Source: Polyangium jinanense
GTDB lineage: Bacteria > Myxococcota > Polyangia > Polyangiales > Polyangiaceae
DNA length: 64,000 nt
Assembly: GCF_028435365.1 (NCBI RefSeq)
Contig: NZ_JAGTJJ010000008.1
Coordinates: 1 to 64,000, forward strand
Direction of reading: 5' to 3'
Positions 1-10,777 of the stretch are shown here, piece after piece. The notes beneath the pieces are model-generated. The model did no database searches. It worked only from the letters and a program-made list of their open reading frames with translations, and was not told the DNA's origin. The translations under genes and the position numbers were made by a program. Each line of letters starts with the position of its first letter. Within the stretch, counting starts at the first letter, position 1.

Positions 1-3000
1 TCTCCCGTCCACTCCGGATCCAGAACAAGCCGTCTTGCTCGACGTACCCGCCCTCGGCGAGGAGCTGCGGCGTGACGCGGGAGCCGTAGGCCTTGGCGAG
101 CAGTGCCGGGGTGAAGGCGGCGGCGTAGGTCTCGTAGGGCAGCGCAAGCCCGTCCCCGGCCCCGAGAGGCAGCGGGCCGGCCAGGGTCGAGCTGTCCCAG
201 TAGAGGTGCCTCACGTGCTCGACGAGGCGCTTCTGGAGGCTGCCATCGGGGGGGGCCTCATAGGGGATGGTCGCCGCGTTGTTCACCGAGGCGAGGACGC
301 TGGCGAAGGGCAGGCAGGCGCTCTGCGCCTTCGGCAGGCCAGTGAGCTCGTACGTCCGGGTCTCGACGGGCACCCCGAGCCGGTAGAAGCCCGACTGGGC
401 GGGCTCGTTCGCCACCGTGGCCTCGGTGATCGTGGCGAGCAGGCCCTGCTCGGGCAGCTCCATGTTCCGGCGGGCGTAGGCCACTGTCGCCGAGCGCGTC
501 ACGTGCCCAAACGTGTCCACCTCGAGCGCCAGGGTGTGGACGACGCGCGTATCCTTCGGATTCCGCTCGTAGTGGGCTTCGAGCTTCTCCCGGACGTACG
601 GGAAGAAGACCGCGTGCGCCTTGTCCGTGGCAGGCTGCAGCTTACGGATCTCGTGGCTGGCCGAGGTGACGAGGTACGGGTGTTCTTGCTGCGGCGAGCC
701 GTCGAGCCCGTAGATCTCCTGCCGCAACATCTGCCCCTTGAGGGCCCGCGCCGCCTCCCGTGCCTCCCTCGGGCTCATGCCTTGGGAAAGAACAGCGTCG
801 GGAAGTACAGGCGCCTGGGCGTCGAGCGCGTAGTACTCCCTCGCGAACTGCTTCTCGATCTTGTCCTTCTCGAAGAAGGCGCCCGTGTGGAACCAGGTCT
901 TCGTCAGGACCGGCGGGAGGTGGAACTCGTTCTCGGAGAACGATTCAGCATCCCATTGTTCTACAAGGCCGAACCCCCTGAACTCCTTCTCCGCGCTGTC
1001 GTAGTAGCCATGGTGGTAATTGTATGTACTGACGAACCTCGTACCGCTCACGGCATCGTGGGTCTCGACGCGGGCGAGCACGTGTACCGGAAAGGGCAGT
1101 CGCGTGACCCAGGGCGTCCTATTCTTCAAGTCCTCCAGGTAGAACTTCGTCGAGGGCGCGTACTCGAGCTTCATCTCTGCCCCGAGGTTGTTTTTCACCG
1201 AGGTGAGCAGGTACGGCTTCTTCGAGCCGAGAAGGTCGATGTACCGCATCGGCGGCTGCGCCACGCCCTTCCAGGGCGAGGACCAGACGATGCAGGCCGT
1301 ACCCGTGCCCAGGAAGTCGAGCACCGAGAGCGGCGACCCGAGGTCCGCCGTGGGGAACCCCTGCAGCTTCTCGACCTTGCTCCAGCTATTGCCCGCCTGG
1401 TTGAAGGCGATCTGGATCCCGTCCGCGCCGATGTAGAGGATGTCCGTGGTCCCCGAGCCGTCGATGTCCGCGAGCCGGATGCGCCGTGGATCGAAACGGA
1501 GCGGGTCATCGAACCGCGGCGCGTTGCTCATCTCGACCTTGGGCCCGAGCCGCCCGAGGCCACGGGTTGGCCAGTAGCAGATGCTGCCATTCTTGATCCG
1601 CACGATGTCGGGCATGCCGTCGCCGGTCATGTCCGCGACGAAGACAATGCCTCGATTGTCCCGGTACACCTCCGTTGGCGCCAGGTCCTCGTCGAAGACC
1701 ATCGGCAGATTCCGCGGCGGTCCCCAGCCGTTCTTGCCGAGCGAGGGAAACCAGATGTGCACGTGCCCGCTCGTGAAGATGATGTCTTGCTGGCCGTCGC
1801 CGGTGATGTCGATGAAGCGCACGCCCGGATCGTTCCAGGGGATGTTCGGATGGGAGGAGAAAGGCATGAACGGCCCCCATTCGCCATCCTCGGTACGCTC
1901 GTGAATCCCTGAGCCGGTCCTGCTGAAGAACACAAGGCTCGGACGGCCCTCGTGCTCGAGATCCAGAAGCTCCGTGCGACCCATGGTGGGTGCAAGGGCA
2001 TTGGGGCGGCGGATGAGCTGCCTGGCCGGCGCGAGCTCGGCATCGCCCAAGTTCTGCTTGTAGAACAAGCCCTCGCCGTGCTGGACAAGAACACCGGGCA
2101 GCCCCTCGCCTTCGAGGTCCACCCACCGCGCCCGCTTGCCGTCGACGTTGCCGAGGTCCGCCGTGTACTCCGGGTCAACCGTCTGTACCTCGGTATGGAG
2201 CTCGAGCAGGGAGTAGCCGAGCTCGAGCGGCGGCAGCGACTTCTTCGTGTAGCCGCCGTTCTTCTGGATGTACCCCGATTGCGTGACCGCGACGAGCTGC
2301 GAGAGCGTCGGCGCCTCGGCATAGGTAAAGTCCGTCGAGCGCACGAGCACCGGCTCCGCGCCGAGCTCAGGGAAGTGGTGGAAGACCAGAACGCGCCGGC
2401 AGAGGCGGTAGGTGCGGATCTCGAAGGTGGCCCTGTAGCTCGAGAACGGGTCTTTCCGGCAGGGCCACGGCTTCACCTCATTCGGCGTCGGGGCCTCGGC
2501 GTCGTGCTCGCCGTAGTCGAAGACGACCTGGAAGTAGAAGTCGTCGGCCTCGCCGGGCTTCTTGTTCCCGTACCGAATGCGCTTCAAGTAGCTGTTCGAG
2601 AAGAGCTTGGGATCCTCGTGCCGGTGCTTCTCGTGGAGAGACTTCGGCACGTTTGCCAGGTCTTCGGCCTTGTATTCGTACTGAATGATGTTTCCCCGCG
2701 CGTCCTCCGTGCGCTCGAGGCGCCAGGTGAAGATCCGGTCGGGGTACAACGCATCGGCAACCCGGGCAGTCTTCGACTTGCCGTAGATGTGCCGGATGTT
2801 GTCCTTCGTCGTCACCTGCCAGTAATGGGCGCCCGCCTCGGTGATGCGCTCGACGCGGGCGAAGGCCCCCTCGACGCGAGGCTGGTAGCGCTGGATTCTC
2901 CGGCCCTGCTCGGTGGTGATCAGCTTCTTCCCATCCGGACCGAGCACCGGAACAAGGTCCCCGGCGCCGGAGAGGATGAACGTATCCGTGTCCCAGTGGT

Positions 3001-3301
3001 CGGTATATTCGGGCAGGCCCTTGTCCGTCTTGCGGGTGATCGACGGGACCGAGAGGTGCCAGCCGACGCCGAAGGGGCCGTTCCCGGTCCCCGAGTCGTA
3101 GGTGAGCGTGAACTCGGGCGTGAGGCCCCTGCAGGGCGTCGTCGCGATCGGGACGTTGAACGTGCCCGTGCCCATGGCGACGTTCGCGTTGAACTTCTCC
3201 CCGAGCCCGCGCACCGCACCGCCGCCCTTGGGCAGCGAGGGGTCGGGCGCCTTCACCGTCGGCCTGGGGACGATCGAGGACCGCTTTGGCATGCCCTCCA
3301 T
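1..3301 (-). CDS. tcB-like: Tc toxin TcB-type subunit (SpvB family), partial
   Basis: About 1100 codons are open from an ATG at 3301 and continue past the left edge, so the C-terminus (and any TcC fusion) is not visible. The N-terminus has the SpvB pattern: a GGGAVRGLGEKF segment, then FTLTYDSGTGNGPFGVGWHLS near residues 60-80, with PSITRKTDKGLP after it. FG-GAP-like repeats follow (DITGDGQQDI, DMTGDGMPDI, DIDGSGTTDI), as in the TcB beta-propeller that docks on TcA. In known Tc toxins TcB-TcC forms a cocoon that holds the toxic C-terminus and releases it through TcA. The start lies two bases after the TcA stop with an AGGGGA ribosome site inside the TcA end, so the two are probably translationally coupled. 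A second in-frame ATG is at 3292. Confidence 0.93.
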   Translation of the reverse strand, partial: MEGMPKRSSIVPRPTVKAPDPSLPKGGGAVRGLGEKFNANVAMGTGTFNVPIATTPCRGLTPEFTLTYDSGTGNGPFGVGWHLSVPSITRKTDKGLPEYTDHWDTDTFILSGAGDLVPVLGPDGKKLITTEQGRRIQRYQPRVEGAFARVERITEAGAHYWQVTTKDNIRHIYGKSKTARVADALYPDRIFTWRLERTEDARGNIIQYEYKAEDLANVPKSLHEKHRHEDPKLFSNSYLKRIRYGNKKPGEADDFYFQVVFDYGEHDAEAPTPNEVKPWPCRKDPFSSYRATFEIRTYRLCRRVLVFHHFPELGAEPVLVRSTDFTYAEAPTLSQLVAVTQSGYIQKNGGYTKKSLPPLELGYSLLELHTEVQTVDPEYTADLGNVDGKRARWVDLEGEGLPGVLVQHGEGLFYKQNLGDAELAPARQLIRRPNALAPTMGRTELLDLEHEGRPSLVFFSRTGSGIHERTEDGEWGPFMPFSSHPNIPWNDPGVRFIDITGDGQQDIIFTSGHVHIWFPSLGKNGWGPPRNLPMVFDEDLAPTEVYRDNRGIVFVADMTGDGMPDIVRIKNGSICYWPTRGLGRLGPKVEMSNAPRFDDPLRFDPRRIRLADIDGSGTTDILYIGADGIQIAFNQAGNSWSKVEKLQGFPTADLGSPLSVLDFLGTGTACIVWSSPWKGVAQPPMRYIDLLGSKKPYLLTSVKNNLGAEMKLEYAPSTKFYLEDLKNRTPWVTRLPFPVHVLARVETHDAVSGTRFVSTYNYHHGYYDSAEKEFRGFGLVEQWDAESFSENEFHLPPVLTKTWFHTGAFFEKDKIEKQFAREYYALDAQAPVLPDAVLSQGMSPREAREAARALKGQMLRQEIYGLDGSPQQEHPYLVTSASHEIRKLQPATDKAHAVFFPYVREKLEAHYERNPKDTRVVHTLALEVDTFGHVTRSATVAYARRNMELPEQGLLATITEATVANEPAQSGFYRLGVPVETRTYELTGLPKAQSACLPFASVLASVNNAATIPYEAPPDGSLQKRLVEHVRHLYWDSSTLAGPLPLGAGDGLALPYETYAAAFTPALLAKAYGSRVTPQLLAEGGYVEQDGLFWIRSGRE

Positions 3302-3303
3302 GG

Positions 3304-6300
3304 TCAGGTCCCCTTGCGCGTGAAGTCGCAGAGGACCCAGATGTTGTCGAGGTCCTCGCCCACGGGGCTCGTAGCCGAGAGTGTCCACGAACCGGCAGCC
3401 CAGGATGTCCCGGCGGCAGGCGTCAGCGTCGGGCTCACGGCGAGGCTGTCGAGCGCGCCGGGGCCCTTCACGAGCACGGTCGGCACGGATGAGGCCGAAG
3501 GCGGCGCGACGCTCACCGCGAGAGGCGTGCCCGCGAAGTACGCCGTGGGGTCTTTCCAGGCGGCGAACAGCCGAACGGCGTTGATCTGCGGGGCGCCGCC
3601 TCTGCGGGACCGCGGGAACACGCTCTTCTCGAGCGGCAGCACCAGCGTCTGTGCCGCGCCGGCATCCGCCTTGAAGAAGTGCCGCCACTCCGTCGGGAAC
3701 TCGTCCTTCACCGAGAACAAGCGCAGGCCCGAGAGGAGCAGCGCGGTGTTCTTCTGCGCTTCAGTTTTCAATGAGTCTCCGCCGTCGATCGCCGTGTAGC
3801 GGACGTGGAGAACAACGTCGCTCACGGCGTCGAGGTCGGTGTTGTTCGTCGAGAGCTCCAGTTTCCACGTGCCGATGGCACCCGCGCCCTCGAAGGGCAA
3901 GTACCGCTCGTCACGCAGAGACAGCTCGAAGACGCCCGCGTCGTTCTGCGCGCCGCTGATGGCGAGCGAAATCGGGGCGACGTACGGCGTGGTGAATCGG
4001 CCGTCGCTCACCTTCTCGCCGTAGCCCCCGGTGAGCTCGGTGCTCTTCCGGACGCGGCTCTTCACCAGCGTGAGCGTGGCGTTGAGCGTGCCATAGGCAT
4101 CCGTCACGCAGGGGACGGAGAGGCTGACGGTCTTGAGCCTCCGCAGGTAATGCCCTGGGAAGTCGAGGTCGAACTCGAGCTCGGGCACGTCGAATTCGCA
4201 GACACCCTTCTGCTTCAGCTCGAGGAGCTTCTGCGGGGCGAGCTGCGCGAGGGAGATGTGCTTCGTAATCTCGTACTCCCGCTCGTTCTTGTCGAGGTAC
4301 GCGGCCTCCATCTGGCGGAGCTGCTGCAACAGCTTCTCCCCTGCGAGCAGGCCGTTTCTCGTATTGTCCCAGTGCGTGAGCGAGACATCCGGGGGGGCCT
4401 GCGCGAGTTCGTGCTTGAACGCCTTCGCGGCCCGCCTGGCCATGCCGAGCGCGAGCTTGTACGCGTCGAAGTACACCGTCGAGATCTCGTTCACCGTCCA
4501 GGAATAGAGCGCCTCGTTCGTGAACTTGTCGCGCAGCGTCGCCTCGACGACCTTGGCGTTCTCCACGATGAGGTCGTGGTTCTCAAGATCCTTCTCTACG
4601 AGCACGAGCCTGATCTCGGCGGCCAAGATCTGCTTGTCGAGCTGCTCGATCTCCTTGGCGGCGATCTTCTCCTGGAGCTTCCAGTCCTCGGCGCGGCGGG
4701 TGTAGTAGCCCATCGTCGCGCTCATCGCGGCACCGTCGCGCAAAAGAGACGTCATCGCAGCGAGCACGTTCCCGAACGACTCGCCTGACTTCGCAAAGTT
4801 TACGCCGCCATACGCGAATAGCGCAGTTGGCATGGGTCCGACGCTGCCCGTGAGCGCGGTGGGCAGCAAATAGAACGCGCCTGCCTCGGTATGCGTCGCC
4901 TGCATGAGGAACTGGGTGACGGCGGCGGCGCCTGACATCACCATCGCCTGCTCCTCGTAGGAATTCATGAACGGCTGGCTCTTGTAGTGCAGGTGCCGGA
5001 TCGCCGCGGCCTCCCGAGCTTTCTTCAAACCCGCCAGCGTCTGCTTTGCCTCGTCGATCTGCTTCTTCTTCACCTCCCGAGTGGCCGAAAGCACGGCCGC
5101 CTCGTGCGTCGCACGCAGCAGGGTCAGCTTTTCCGCGTCCTTCTTCTCGAGCGCGGAGAGCAGGGCCGCGCCCAGGGCGATCACGCCGCCGCAGAACTCC
5201 ATCGCCTTGGCGTGCAGAACCCCGAAGCGGTAGTGGGGCATTGGAACGACCTCGCTGACGTCCTTCCAATCAACGCCCATCGCCGCGGCCTTCACGAGCA
5301 GTGCCGGGTCGATCGGCGGCGCGAAGAGCGGGAGCGGACGTGCCTGGCCCTCGATGTTGAGCCCGTGCCGGACCTTGAACAGCCGGTCCGCGATGAGATC
5401 CCAGTACCCGAGGAGCGTGTCGTTCGGCGGGATCGAGAAGTGGGCCGTGTCGATGAGGGGAACATCCCCGGCGCCTTTCAGCTCGGGCACGAGGTTCTCG
5501 AGGTCGGCGAGCGGGGCGGAGGCAAGAAGCTCTGCGTATGTCTTCGGAGCAGCCTCGGGCTGTGTGTTCAGCTCGGGCTTCGGGCCGAGGATGTCCGCCG
5601 CGAGGATGTAGAGCCCCGTCGCTTCGTTGATCGCCTCGCGCGTGTCCTGGGAGAACAAGTAGTCGCCCCACGCGATCAAGTTGTCGATGTACTTCATCAC
5701 GACGGCCCGCTGGTACGCGATCGGCCGCATGCGTGCGATGAGGTGGGGATTGAAGGGCTCTTCGCGCCAGGCTTTGATCTGCGCCGCGAGCTCCCCGAGG
5801 GCTGCTTCATCCCCTGCCGCGAGCGCGGCGAGCTCGGCCGCGAGCGCCTTCGGATCGGCCTTCTCGCGGAGGGGTTTCACCTTCCAGAACCGCTCCGGGC
5901 CGCCTGTGCCCGGGGTGGGGTCGAACATGCGGTGGAACCAGCGCTGGGCCTCCTCGTGCCTATGGTTCTTCATGAGCATGCAGGCAATGAGGAAGGGCGC
6001 GTGGAAGAAGACCTCCCAGTTGTATTGGCTGTAGGCACCCGCCAGGGAGAAGTCGATATCATCGACCGGATACGGCTTCTTCACCACGGAGAGCGCCGGC
6101 TTGTAGGTCTTCTGGAAATAGACGTCGCTCCGGAGCTGGACGGCAGAGCCGTCCGCCGGCCAGCGGAAGAGACCGTCGAGGCCGTCGCCATCGAGAGCCT
6201 CGAGCATGCCGCAGGCGTGCGGGTGGTAGAACGTCTCAATTCGGACCTGACGCGGGTCGAGCTCGATCGAGATATTGGGGATGTAGAACGGCCCTTCGGC

Positions 6301-9300
6301 CGGCGCGGGCGGGAGTCCGGGCAGCACCTGTCCCCACGGCTTCATGGGGGACGCCTCTCCCGCCACCGCGCGCTTGGGCACTCGAGCCTGGTGCTCGATC
6401 CTGACGAGGAAGGTCCTGCTGTCGTCCTTGTAGAAGAACGACGGGTGCGGGAATCCGCCGTGAAGCATGGTCCAGAGCATCGGTCCGCGCTCCGCGCAGA
6501 CGAGCTGGTACGCGCTCGGCGTCGCCCCGAGGACCTTCACGTCCTTGTCGGTGAGGACGAAGCCGCGCAGCCAGAGGCCCACGGTGTCCTTGTCCTTGAT
6601 GAACTCCATCCCCGCGAGGTGCGAGCCGTACGGCGCGCCCGTGGGACATGGATTCGACGCAGGACCAGCAGTCAGGCGTCCGTCGCAGCCCAGCATGAGC
6701 TCGTACACCCGGCGCGCTCGATCCGGCGGGGCCAGTTCTTTCACCGCGCAGAGAATGGCGAGCTGGCCGTTCTTGTACGTGCTCCAGAACGTCAGCGCAG
6801 CCGGGTCGCCCTCGGGCAGATCGAGGCGTAGAGGCTCTTCCGGGCCGGTCTTCCTCGGTGACCATCGGCCGTTCTGGTACTCGCTCCACGCCATCTTGAG
6901 CCGCATCGGCTTCTTCTTGATGGCAGGCGCCTTGGGCCCCGGCGACTTGTGCGGCTCGTCGATATCAGGGTCGATGTCCTTCTCGGGTTTACCGTGCTCG
7001 TCGAGCTCGTACTTGTTCTTGTTGCCCGCGGGCTTGCCGCCCTTCGGCGCAGGTGCCGCATCTTGCCCGGTGTCCTCGGCCTCCTCGAGCAGCGCCCAGA
7101 ACAAGTACAGTCGACGGTTGTAGACGGCGAGCAAGGCGTGCTCGCTCTGGATATCGAGGTCGAGCTTCTCCCAGGGAGACCACAACTGGTCGACGCGCTG
7201 CCGATAGTAGTACACGCGCGGCGAGGTGTGCGTCCGGCCGATGACGTGCAGGATCGTGATCCATGAGCTTCCGGTCTTCTGACCCTCCTCGCACACACCG
7301 ACGATATCGAGGTGAGCCACATCGTGAAGCTTCTGCAGATACTTGCGGAATGCCCCCTCGGCGCGGGCGTCGGTGATGTTCCCCTGGAGTAGCTCGCTCT
7401 CGAGCTCCTTGAAGAACGGCGTCTTGTCGTCGCGCAGTTCGGGCTCGATCCAGTTCTCCGGGTGGAAGAAGATCTTTCGGTTGGCCTCCCAGACCCGGTA
7501 GTTCTTCATCCACGCCCATTGCGCGGCGGCCTCGTCGTCGAGGGACGTGACCGCGGGCTCCAGGCCCATGAAGCAGCGCTGCACGAAGAGTTGCACCGAG
7601 CTGATCGCCTGCTGGATGCGCGACGTCGTCGGCTTCGGGCTCATCTCCACGTCGACGAGCAGCTCTGCGAAGAGGTCGTTCGTGGAGTCGTACTTGCCCA
7701 GCGCGAGCGCGGCAGAGACCAGCACCTTTCGTTGTAGTTCGCGCAGATCATCGCGAAAGATGCGCCCGATCTCGGGCCAGGCGTCCTCCGTGTACTTTGC
7801 CTTCACGGCCAGGCGTACATCATCTGCAAGAGCTGGGGCGGTGAGCACGGCGGGGTTGGCGCTCTCGATCGGAGCCGTTGTGGTGGCCCAGGGGATGGCC
7901 CGCGTCGCGGACACGCCGAGTCCCTTCACGACTTGGATCGCGTTCCAGAGGCGGCCGACCGCAGCCTCGTTCTCGAAGCTCGAGGGGAAGACGAGGCCGA
8001 GCTTGCTGACGAGGACATCCAGGTCCGCAGCGGGCAGCCCAGCGCGCTCGGCGACGGCCGAGAAGAACGCGGAGGCGTCCGCCTTGGTCTCCTCGAGCAG
8101 CGCCGAGAACGCATCGAGCAGGCCGGGGGCCGGCGGCGCCGGCGTGGCCGGGGCCTGGGAGAAGACGTCAACAAGCTCGGCGCGCGAGGTGCCGAAGTGC
8201 GCGAGCAGGATGTCCGTCTCCTCGGCCCAGACGTTGAACGGCGGCGCCGGGGGAAACTTCCCCTGCGCGAGCGCCTTGTAGGCCGTGAAGCGCGCCTTGC
8301 CGTGGATGGGCTGGGGTGAGAGCGCGAGCTCCTCCGCGGTGCCCACGGTCTTGATGTGCGCGTCGAGGACGACGGACGGGTCAACAGCGTGGGCGAGGCG
8401 GAACTCGAGGATCTCATCGGCGAGATCCACGTACGGCACCTCGGTCAGGGTGTTCTGGCAGGACAGTTCGATGCCTGCGAGATCCGGGCGCCGGGCGAGA
8501 AGAACGTCACGGGCCGTTACGGGATCCCCAGGCTTGTTCTGGGTTGCCGGGTAGCGGCCCAGGAAGTCGAGGACGTCGACGAGGTAGGCGGCCGGGCCGT
8601 AGATCGACGCGCAGTGCTCGCAGGCGAGGTTCTGCGGGCCGAAGATGTCCATGAGCGCGGCGGAGTCACCCGTGCTTGCGAGGTCTGGAGCGGGGAGGAC
8701 ATAGAGCCCAGGCGGTCGAGCTATGGAGGCGAACTTCCCGAAGAGCGCGAGGGCGCCGCTCGTGATCTGCTGGGCCTTCTGGAAGAGGCTCTCGGCCTTG
8801 GACTGGCCCCCGAGCACCTGGCTGTACGACTTGATGAACGCCGGCTTGCCGAGCTTCTGGATGCTCTGCGCGGAGTGGATGCCCGCGGAGAAGAGCGTGT
8901 TCATCTCGGTGGGGTTCGGCGTCACCTTGAAGAGGCGCTCGAGTGCCTCGAGGTTCGCCGTCGCGGTCTTCGGGGAGGACAGGCCGTCGAGGGCACCAGG
9001 CTTCTCCTGCAAGTAGGAGCGCACCTGGGTCTTGCCGATCTCGAAGTCCGGGTTCTTCGAGAAGAACAGTGCGAGGTCTTGATCCGCCTTGCCCTGGAGC
9101 TGCCCCGCGAGAGCGGCCGTGGGGAGGGTGTTCGCCAGCGTGTCGGTCAAGAGCAGCGCGTAGTTCGCGCTCTTCTCCTTGTCGTCGGCGCCCGGCACGT
9201 CGGTCGGGTAGCCGATGGGTGCGCCGTCGATGCCCTTCTCCAGCAGGGCGAGCCAGTCGGGGACGGAGAGCTTGGCGAGATCAGCGAGCGACGACCACAT

Positions 9301-10647
9301 GCCGCTGCGACGCCAATCGTCGAGGGCACGAACAAGGGGCAGGTGCTGACGGCTGAGCGTGGCTAGCTGCAGGGCGAGCTGCACGCGGTCGACGAGCCCT
9401 TCTTCTTTGAACGACCGGTGCTCGCGAAGTCCCTGCCAGAAGCTCTCGACCGGCCCTTCGTACTGGAGGTAGGCCGAGACCAGCGTTTCCTGCGCATCTC
9501 GGGCGGGAAGCGCGATGGCGAGGAGATCGCCCACGGAGAGCCAGGGGTCCGCTGGCTCGAAGGCGAGCTGCACGGCGGACTTGTGGAGCGCTGCGAGTAT
9601 GGCGTTGACCTGCTCCCGGAGCCCAGTCGGGATCAAGCTATGCTCGAGCGCGAGAAGAAGCGCCCGGAGCTGCTCGGATGGCCTCGTCGTGAGCAGGGCA
9701 CGGCGCTCACGGGGGAGTCCTTCGCGGAACAACCCGTAGAGGGCCGCGGGGTGGATCCCGAGGGCGCTTGCGAGCTGCGTGGCCGTGACGAGGGCGTCGA
9801 GGTCGTCCAGATCGAGGCGCAGGCTGCACGCAAGGTGGCGAATGTCCTCCTCGGTGAGGTCCGTCAGAGAGGCGCCGCGGATGGCAGGGGCCAGAAGAAC
9901 AACAAGGCGCTCGTAGGCCGAGGGGCCGCGGTAGATCTCGCCGCCCATCACCAGGTTCACTGTGGCCGTGGGTGGCGCGTGGCAGAGCTTCTTCTCGGCC
10001 GTGACGGCGCGCTCCGTGTCGTACACGCGCACGACGAGATCAGCAGCCGACTTCCGGTGCCCGCGTCCGGGGCCGGGATCGAAGAGCGCCACGTCGAGCA
10101 GAGCGCCGGTGTACTCGAAGTCCTGGGCGAGCTTGTCGGCCGCGTAGACGATTCGGTAGCTACCAGTATCGCTGGTCGTGGCCTCGCCGAGGAGCTGCTC
10201 CTCGCGGAGGTTCCGGTTGTAGGCGCGCACGACGAGGCCCGCGCGTGGCGCCCCCGCGGCCGTGACCACCCGACCGCGCACGATGAAGGGTGCCGGGGTG
10301 AAGCTGCGTGTACTCGTCGAGCGGTTGATCTCGATGCGCACCGCGCTCTCCGGGCGATCGACACGCCAGAGGACCGAGCGCTCCGTGCTGGCGATGCAGG
10401 TCGGTCCCTCGAAGAGGCGGAAGAACAACACCGGGACGCGGTCGAGGAAGAGCTCGCGCAGGTGCCGGGTCTCAAGAACAATGCGGAAGATGCCGAGCGC
10501 GTCGGAGAAGGCGCACGCGACCAGGTCGTTGCAGAGCCGCCCCTTGTCCCATGCCTCGACGCGCACATCCGGCAGTCCTTGCCCGGTCTGGATGTCGACG
10601 ACTCGCCCCGTGAGGATGTACTCGTCGCCCCCGTGCCCCTGCTGCAT
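3304..10647 (-). CDS. tcA-like: Tc toxin TcA subunit (pore-forming/translocation)
   Basis: This 2447-residue protein matches the large TcA subunits of ABC toxin complexes. Two beta-sandwich carrier-like domains (about residues 10-75 and 120-225) sit at the N-terminus. The VRP1 signature follows at about 670-755 (CEHCASIYGPAAYLVDVLDFL, then DVLLARRPDLAGIELSCQNT). Next come the ABC-toxin N-terminal region near 1015-1090 and a neuraminidase-like segment near 1130-1200. A segment reading YNWEVFFHAPFLIA lies near 1550, and a helical, coiled-coil-rich pore and TcB-binding part forms the C-terminus. I chose the ATG at 10647 because GGGAGG lies six bases upstream; an ATG 23 codons earlier has no such site. 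The protein has no signal peptide, as is usual for TcA. The N-terminal carrier-like pair is an addition compared with Photorhabdus TcdA. Confidence 0.93.
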   Translation of the reverse strand: MQQGHGGDEYILTGRVVDIQTGQGLPDVRVEAWDKGRLCNDLVACAFSDALGIFRIVLETRHLRELFLDRVPVLFFRLFEGPTCIASTERSVLWRVDRPESAVRIEINRSTSTRSFTPAPFIVRGRVVTAAGAPRAGLVVRAYNRNLREEQLLGEATTSDTGSYRIVYAADKLAQDFEYTGALLDVALFDPGPGRGHRKSAADLVVRVYDTERAVTAEKKLCHAPPTATVNLVMGGEIYRGPSAYERLVVLLAPAIRGASLTDLTEEDIRHLACSLRLDLDDLDALVTATQLASALGIHPAALYGLFREGLPRERRALLTTRPSEQLRALLLALEHSLIPTGLREQVNAILAALHKSAVQLAFEPADPWLSVGDLLAIALPARDAQETLVSAYLQYEGPVESFWQGLREHRSFKEEGLVDRVQLALQLATLSRQHLPLVRALDDWRRSGMWSSLADLAKLSVPDWLALLEKGIDGAPIGYPTDVPGADDKEKSANYALLLTDTLANTLPTAALAGQLQGKADQDLALFFSKNPDFEIGKTQVRSYLQEKPGALDGLSSPKTATANLEALERLFKVTPNPTEMNTLFSAGIHSAQSIQKLGKPAFIKSYSQVLGGQSKAESLFQKAQQITSGALALFGKFASIARPPGLYVLPAPDLASTGDSAALMDIFGPQNLACEHCASIYGPAAYLVDVLDFLGRYPATQNKPGDPVTARDVLLARRPDLAGIELSCQNTLTEVPYVDLADEILEFRLAHAVDPSVVLDAHIKTVGTAEELALSPQPIHGKARFTAYKALAQGKFPPAPPFNVWAEETDILLAHFGTSRAELVDVFSQAPATPAPPAPGLLDAFSALLEETKADASAFFSAVAERAGLPAADLDVLVSKLGLVFPSSFENEAAVGRLWNAIQVVKGLGVSATRAIPWATTTAPIESANPAVLTAPALADDVRLAVKAKYTEDAWPEIGRIFRDDLRELQRKVLVSAALALGKYDSTNDLFAELLVDVEMSPKPTTSRIQQAISSVQLFVQRCFMGLEPAVTSLDDEAAAQWAWMKNYRVWEANRKIFFHPENWIEPELRDDKTPFFKELESELLQGNITDARAEGAFRKYLQKLHDVAHLDIVGVCEEGQKTGSSWITILHVIGRTHTSPRVYYYRQRVDQLWSPWEKLDLDIQSEHALLAVYNRRLYLFWALLEEAEDTGQDAAPAPKGGKPAGNKNKYELDEHGKPEKDIDPDIDEPHKSPGPKAPAIKKKPMRLKMAWSEYQNGRWSPRKTGPEEPLRLDLPEGDPAALTFWSTYKNGQLAILCAVKELAPPDRARRVYELMLGCDGRLTAGPASNPCPTGAPYGSHLAGMEFIKDKDTVGLWLRGFVLTDKDVKVLGATPSAYQLVCAERGPMLWTMLHGGFPHPSFFYKDDSRTFLVRIEHQARVPKRAVAGEASPMKPWGQVLPGLPPAPAEGPFYIPNISIELDPRQVRIETFYHPHACGMLEALDGDGLDGLFRWPADGSAVQLRSDVYFQKTYKPALSVVKKPYPVDDIDFSLAGAYSQYNWEVFFHAPFLIACMLMKNHRHEEAQRWFHRMFDPTPGTGGPERFWKVKPLREKADPKALAAELAALAAGDEAALGELAAQIKAWREEPFNPHLIARMRPIAYQRAVVMKYIDNLIAWGDYLFSQDTREAINEATGLYILAADILGPKPELNTQPEAAPKTYAELLASAPLADLENLVPELKGAGDVPLIDTAHFSIPPNDTLLGYWDLIADRLFKVRHGLNIEGQARPLPLFAPPIDPALLVKAAAMGVDWKDVSEVVPMPHYRFGVLHAKAMEFCGGVIALGAALLSALEKKDAEKLTLLRATHEAAVLSATREVKKKQIDEAKQTLAGLKKAREAAAIRHLHYKSQPFMNSYEEQAMVMSGAAAVTQFLMQATHTEAGAFYLLPTALTGSVGPMPTALFAYGGVNFAKSGESFGNVLAAMTSLLRDGAAMSATMGYYTRRAEDWKLQEKIAAKEIEQLDKQILAAEIRLVLVEKDLENHDLIVENAKVVEATLRDKFTNEALYSWTVNEISTVYFDAYKLALGMARRAAKAFKHELAQAPPDVSLTHWDNTRNGLLAGEKLLQQLRQMEAAYLDKNEREYEITKHISLAQLAPQKLLELKQKGVCEFDVPELEFDLDFPGHYLRRLKTVSLSVPCVTDAYGTLNATLTLVKSRVRKSTELTGGYGEKVSDGRFTTPYVAPISLAISGAQNDAGVFELSLRDERYLPFEGAGAIGTWKLELSTNNTDLDAVSDVVLHVRYTAIDGGDSLKTEAQKNTALLLSGLRLFSVKDEFPTEWRHFFKADAGAAQTLVLPLEKSVFPRSRRGGAPQINAVRLFAAWKDPTAYFAGTPLAVSVAPPSASSVPTVLVKGPGALDSLAVSPTLTPAAGTSWAAGSWTLSATSPVGEDLDNIWVLCDFTRKGT

Positions 10648-10777
10648 CGCGACCTCCCGTTCCGGTGGCGATGATAACGTCGGACGGACGCAGGCTGCTC
10701 CGACTCCGTGCAGCACATCGGACCGAAAACGTCACCTCCGCCAGCGGCGCGGGAATCGTTGAAGGTGGACGAAGCCC

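Noticed and set aside
35..9366. Long plus-strand open frames across the Tc locus
   Set aside because: They are antisense to TcA/TcB, have Arg- and Gly-rich compositions typical of high-GC shadow frames, and no ribosome sites.
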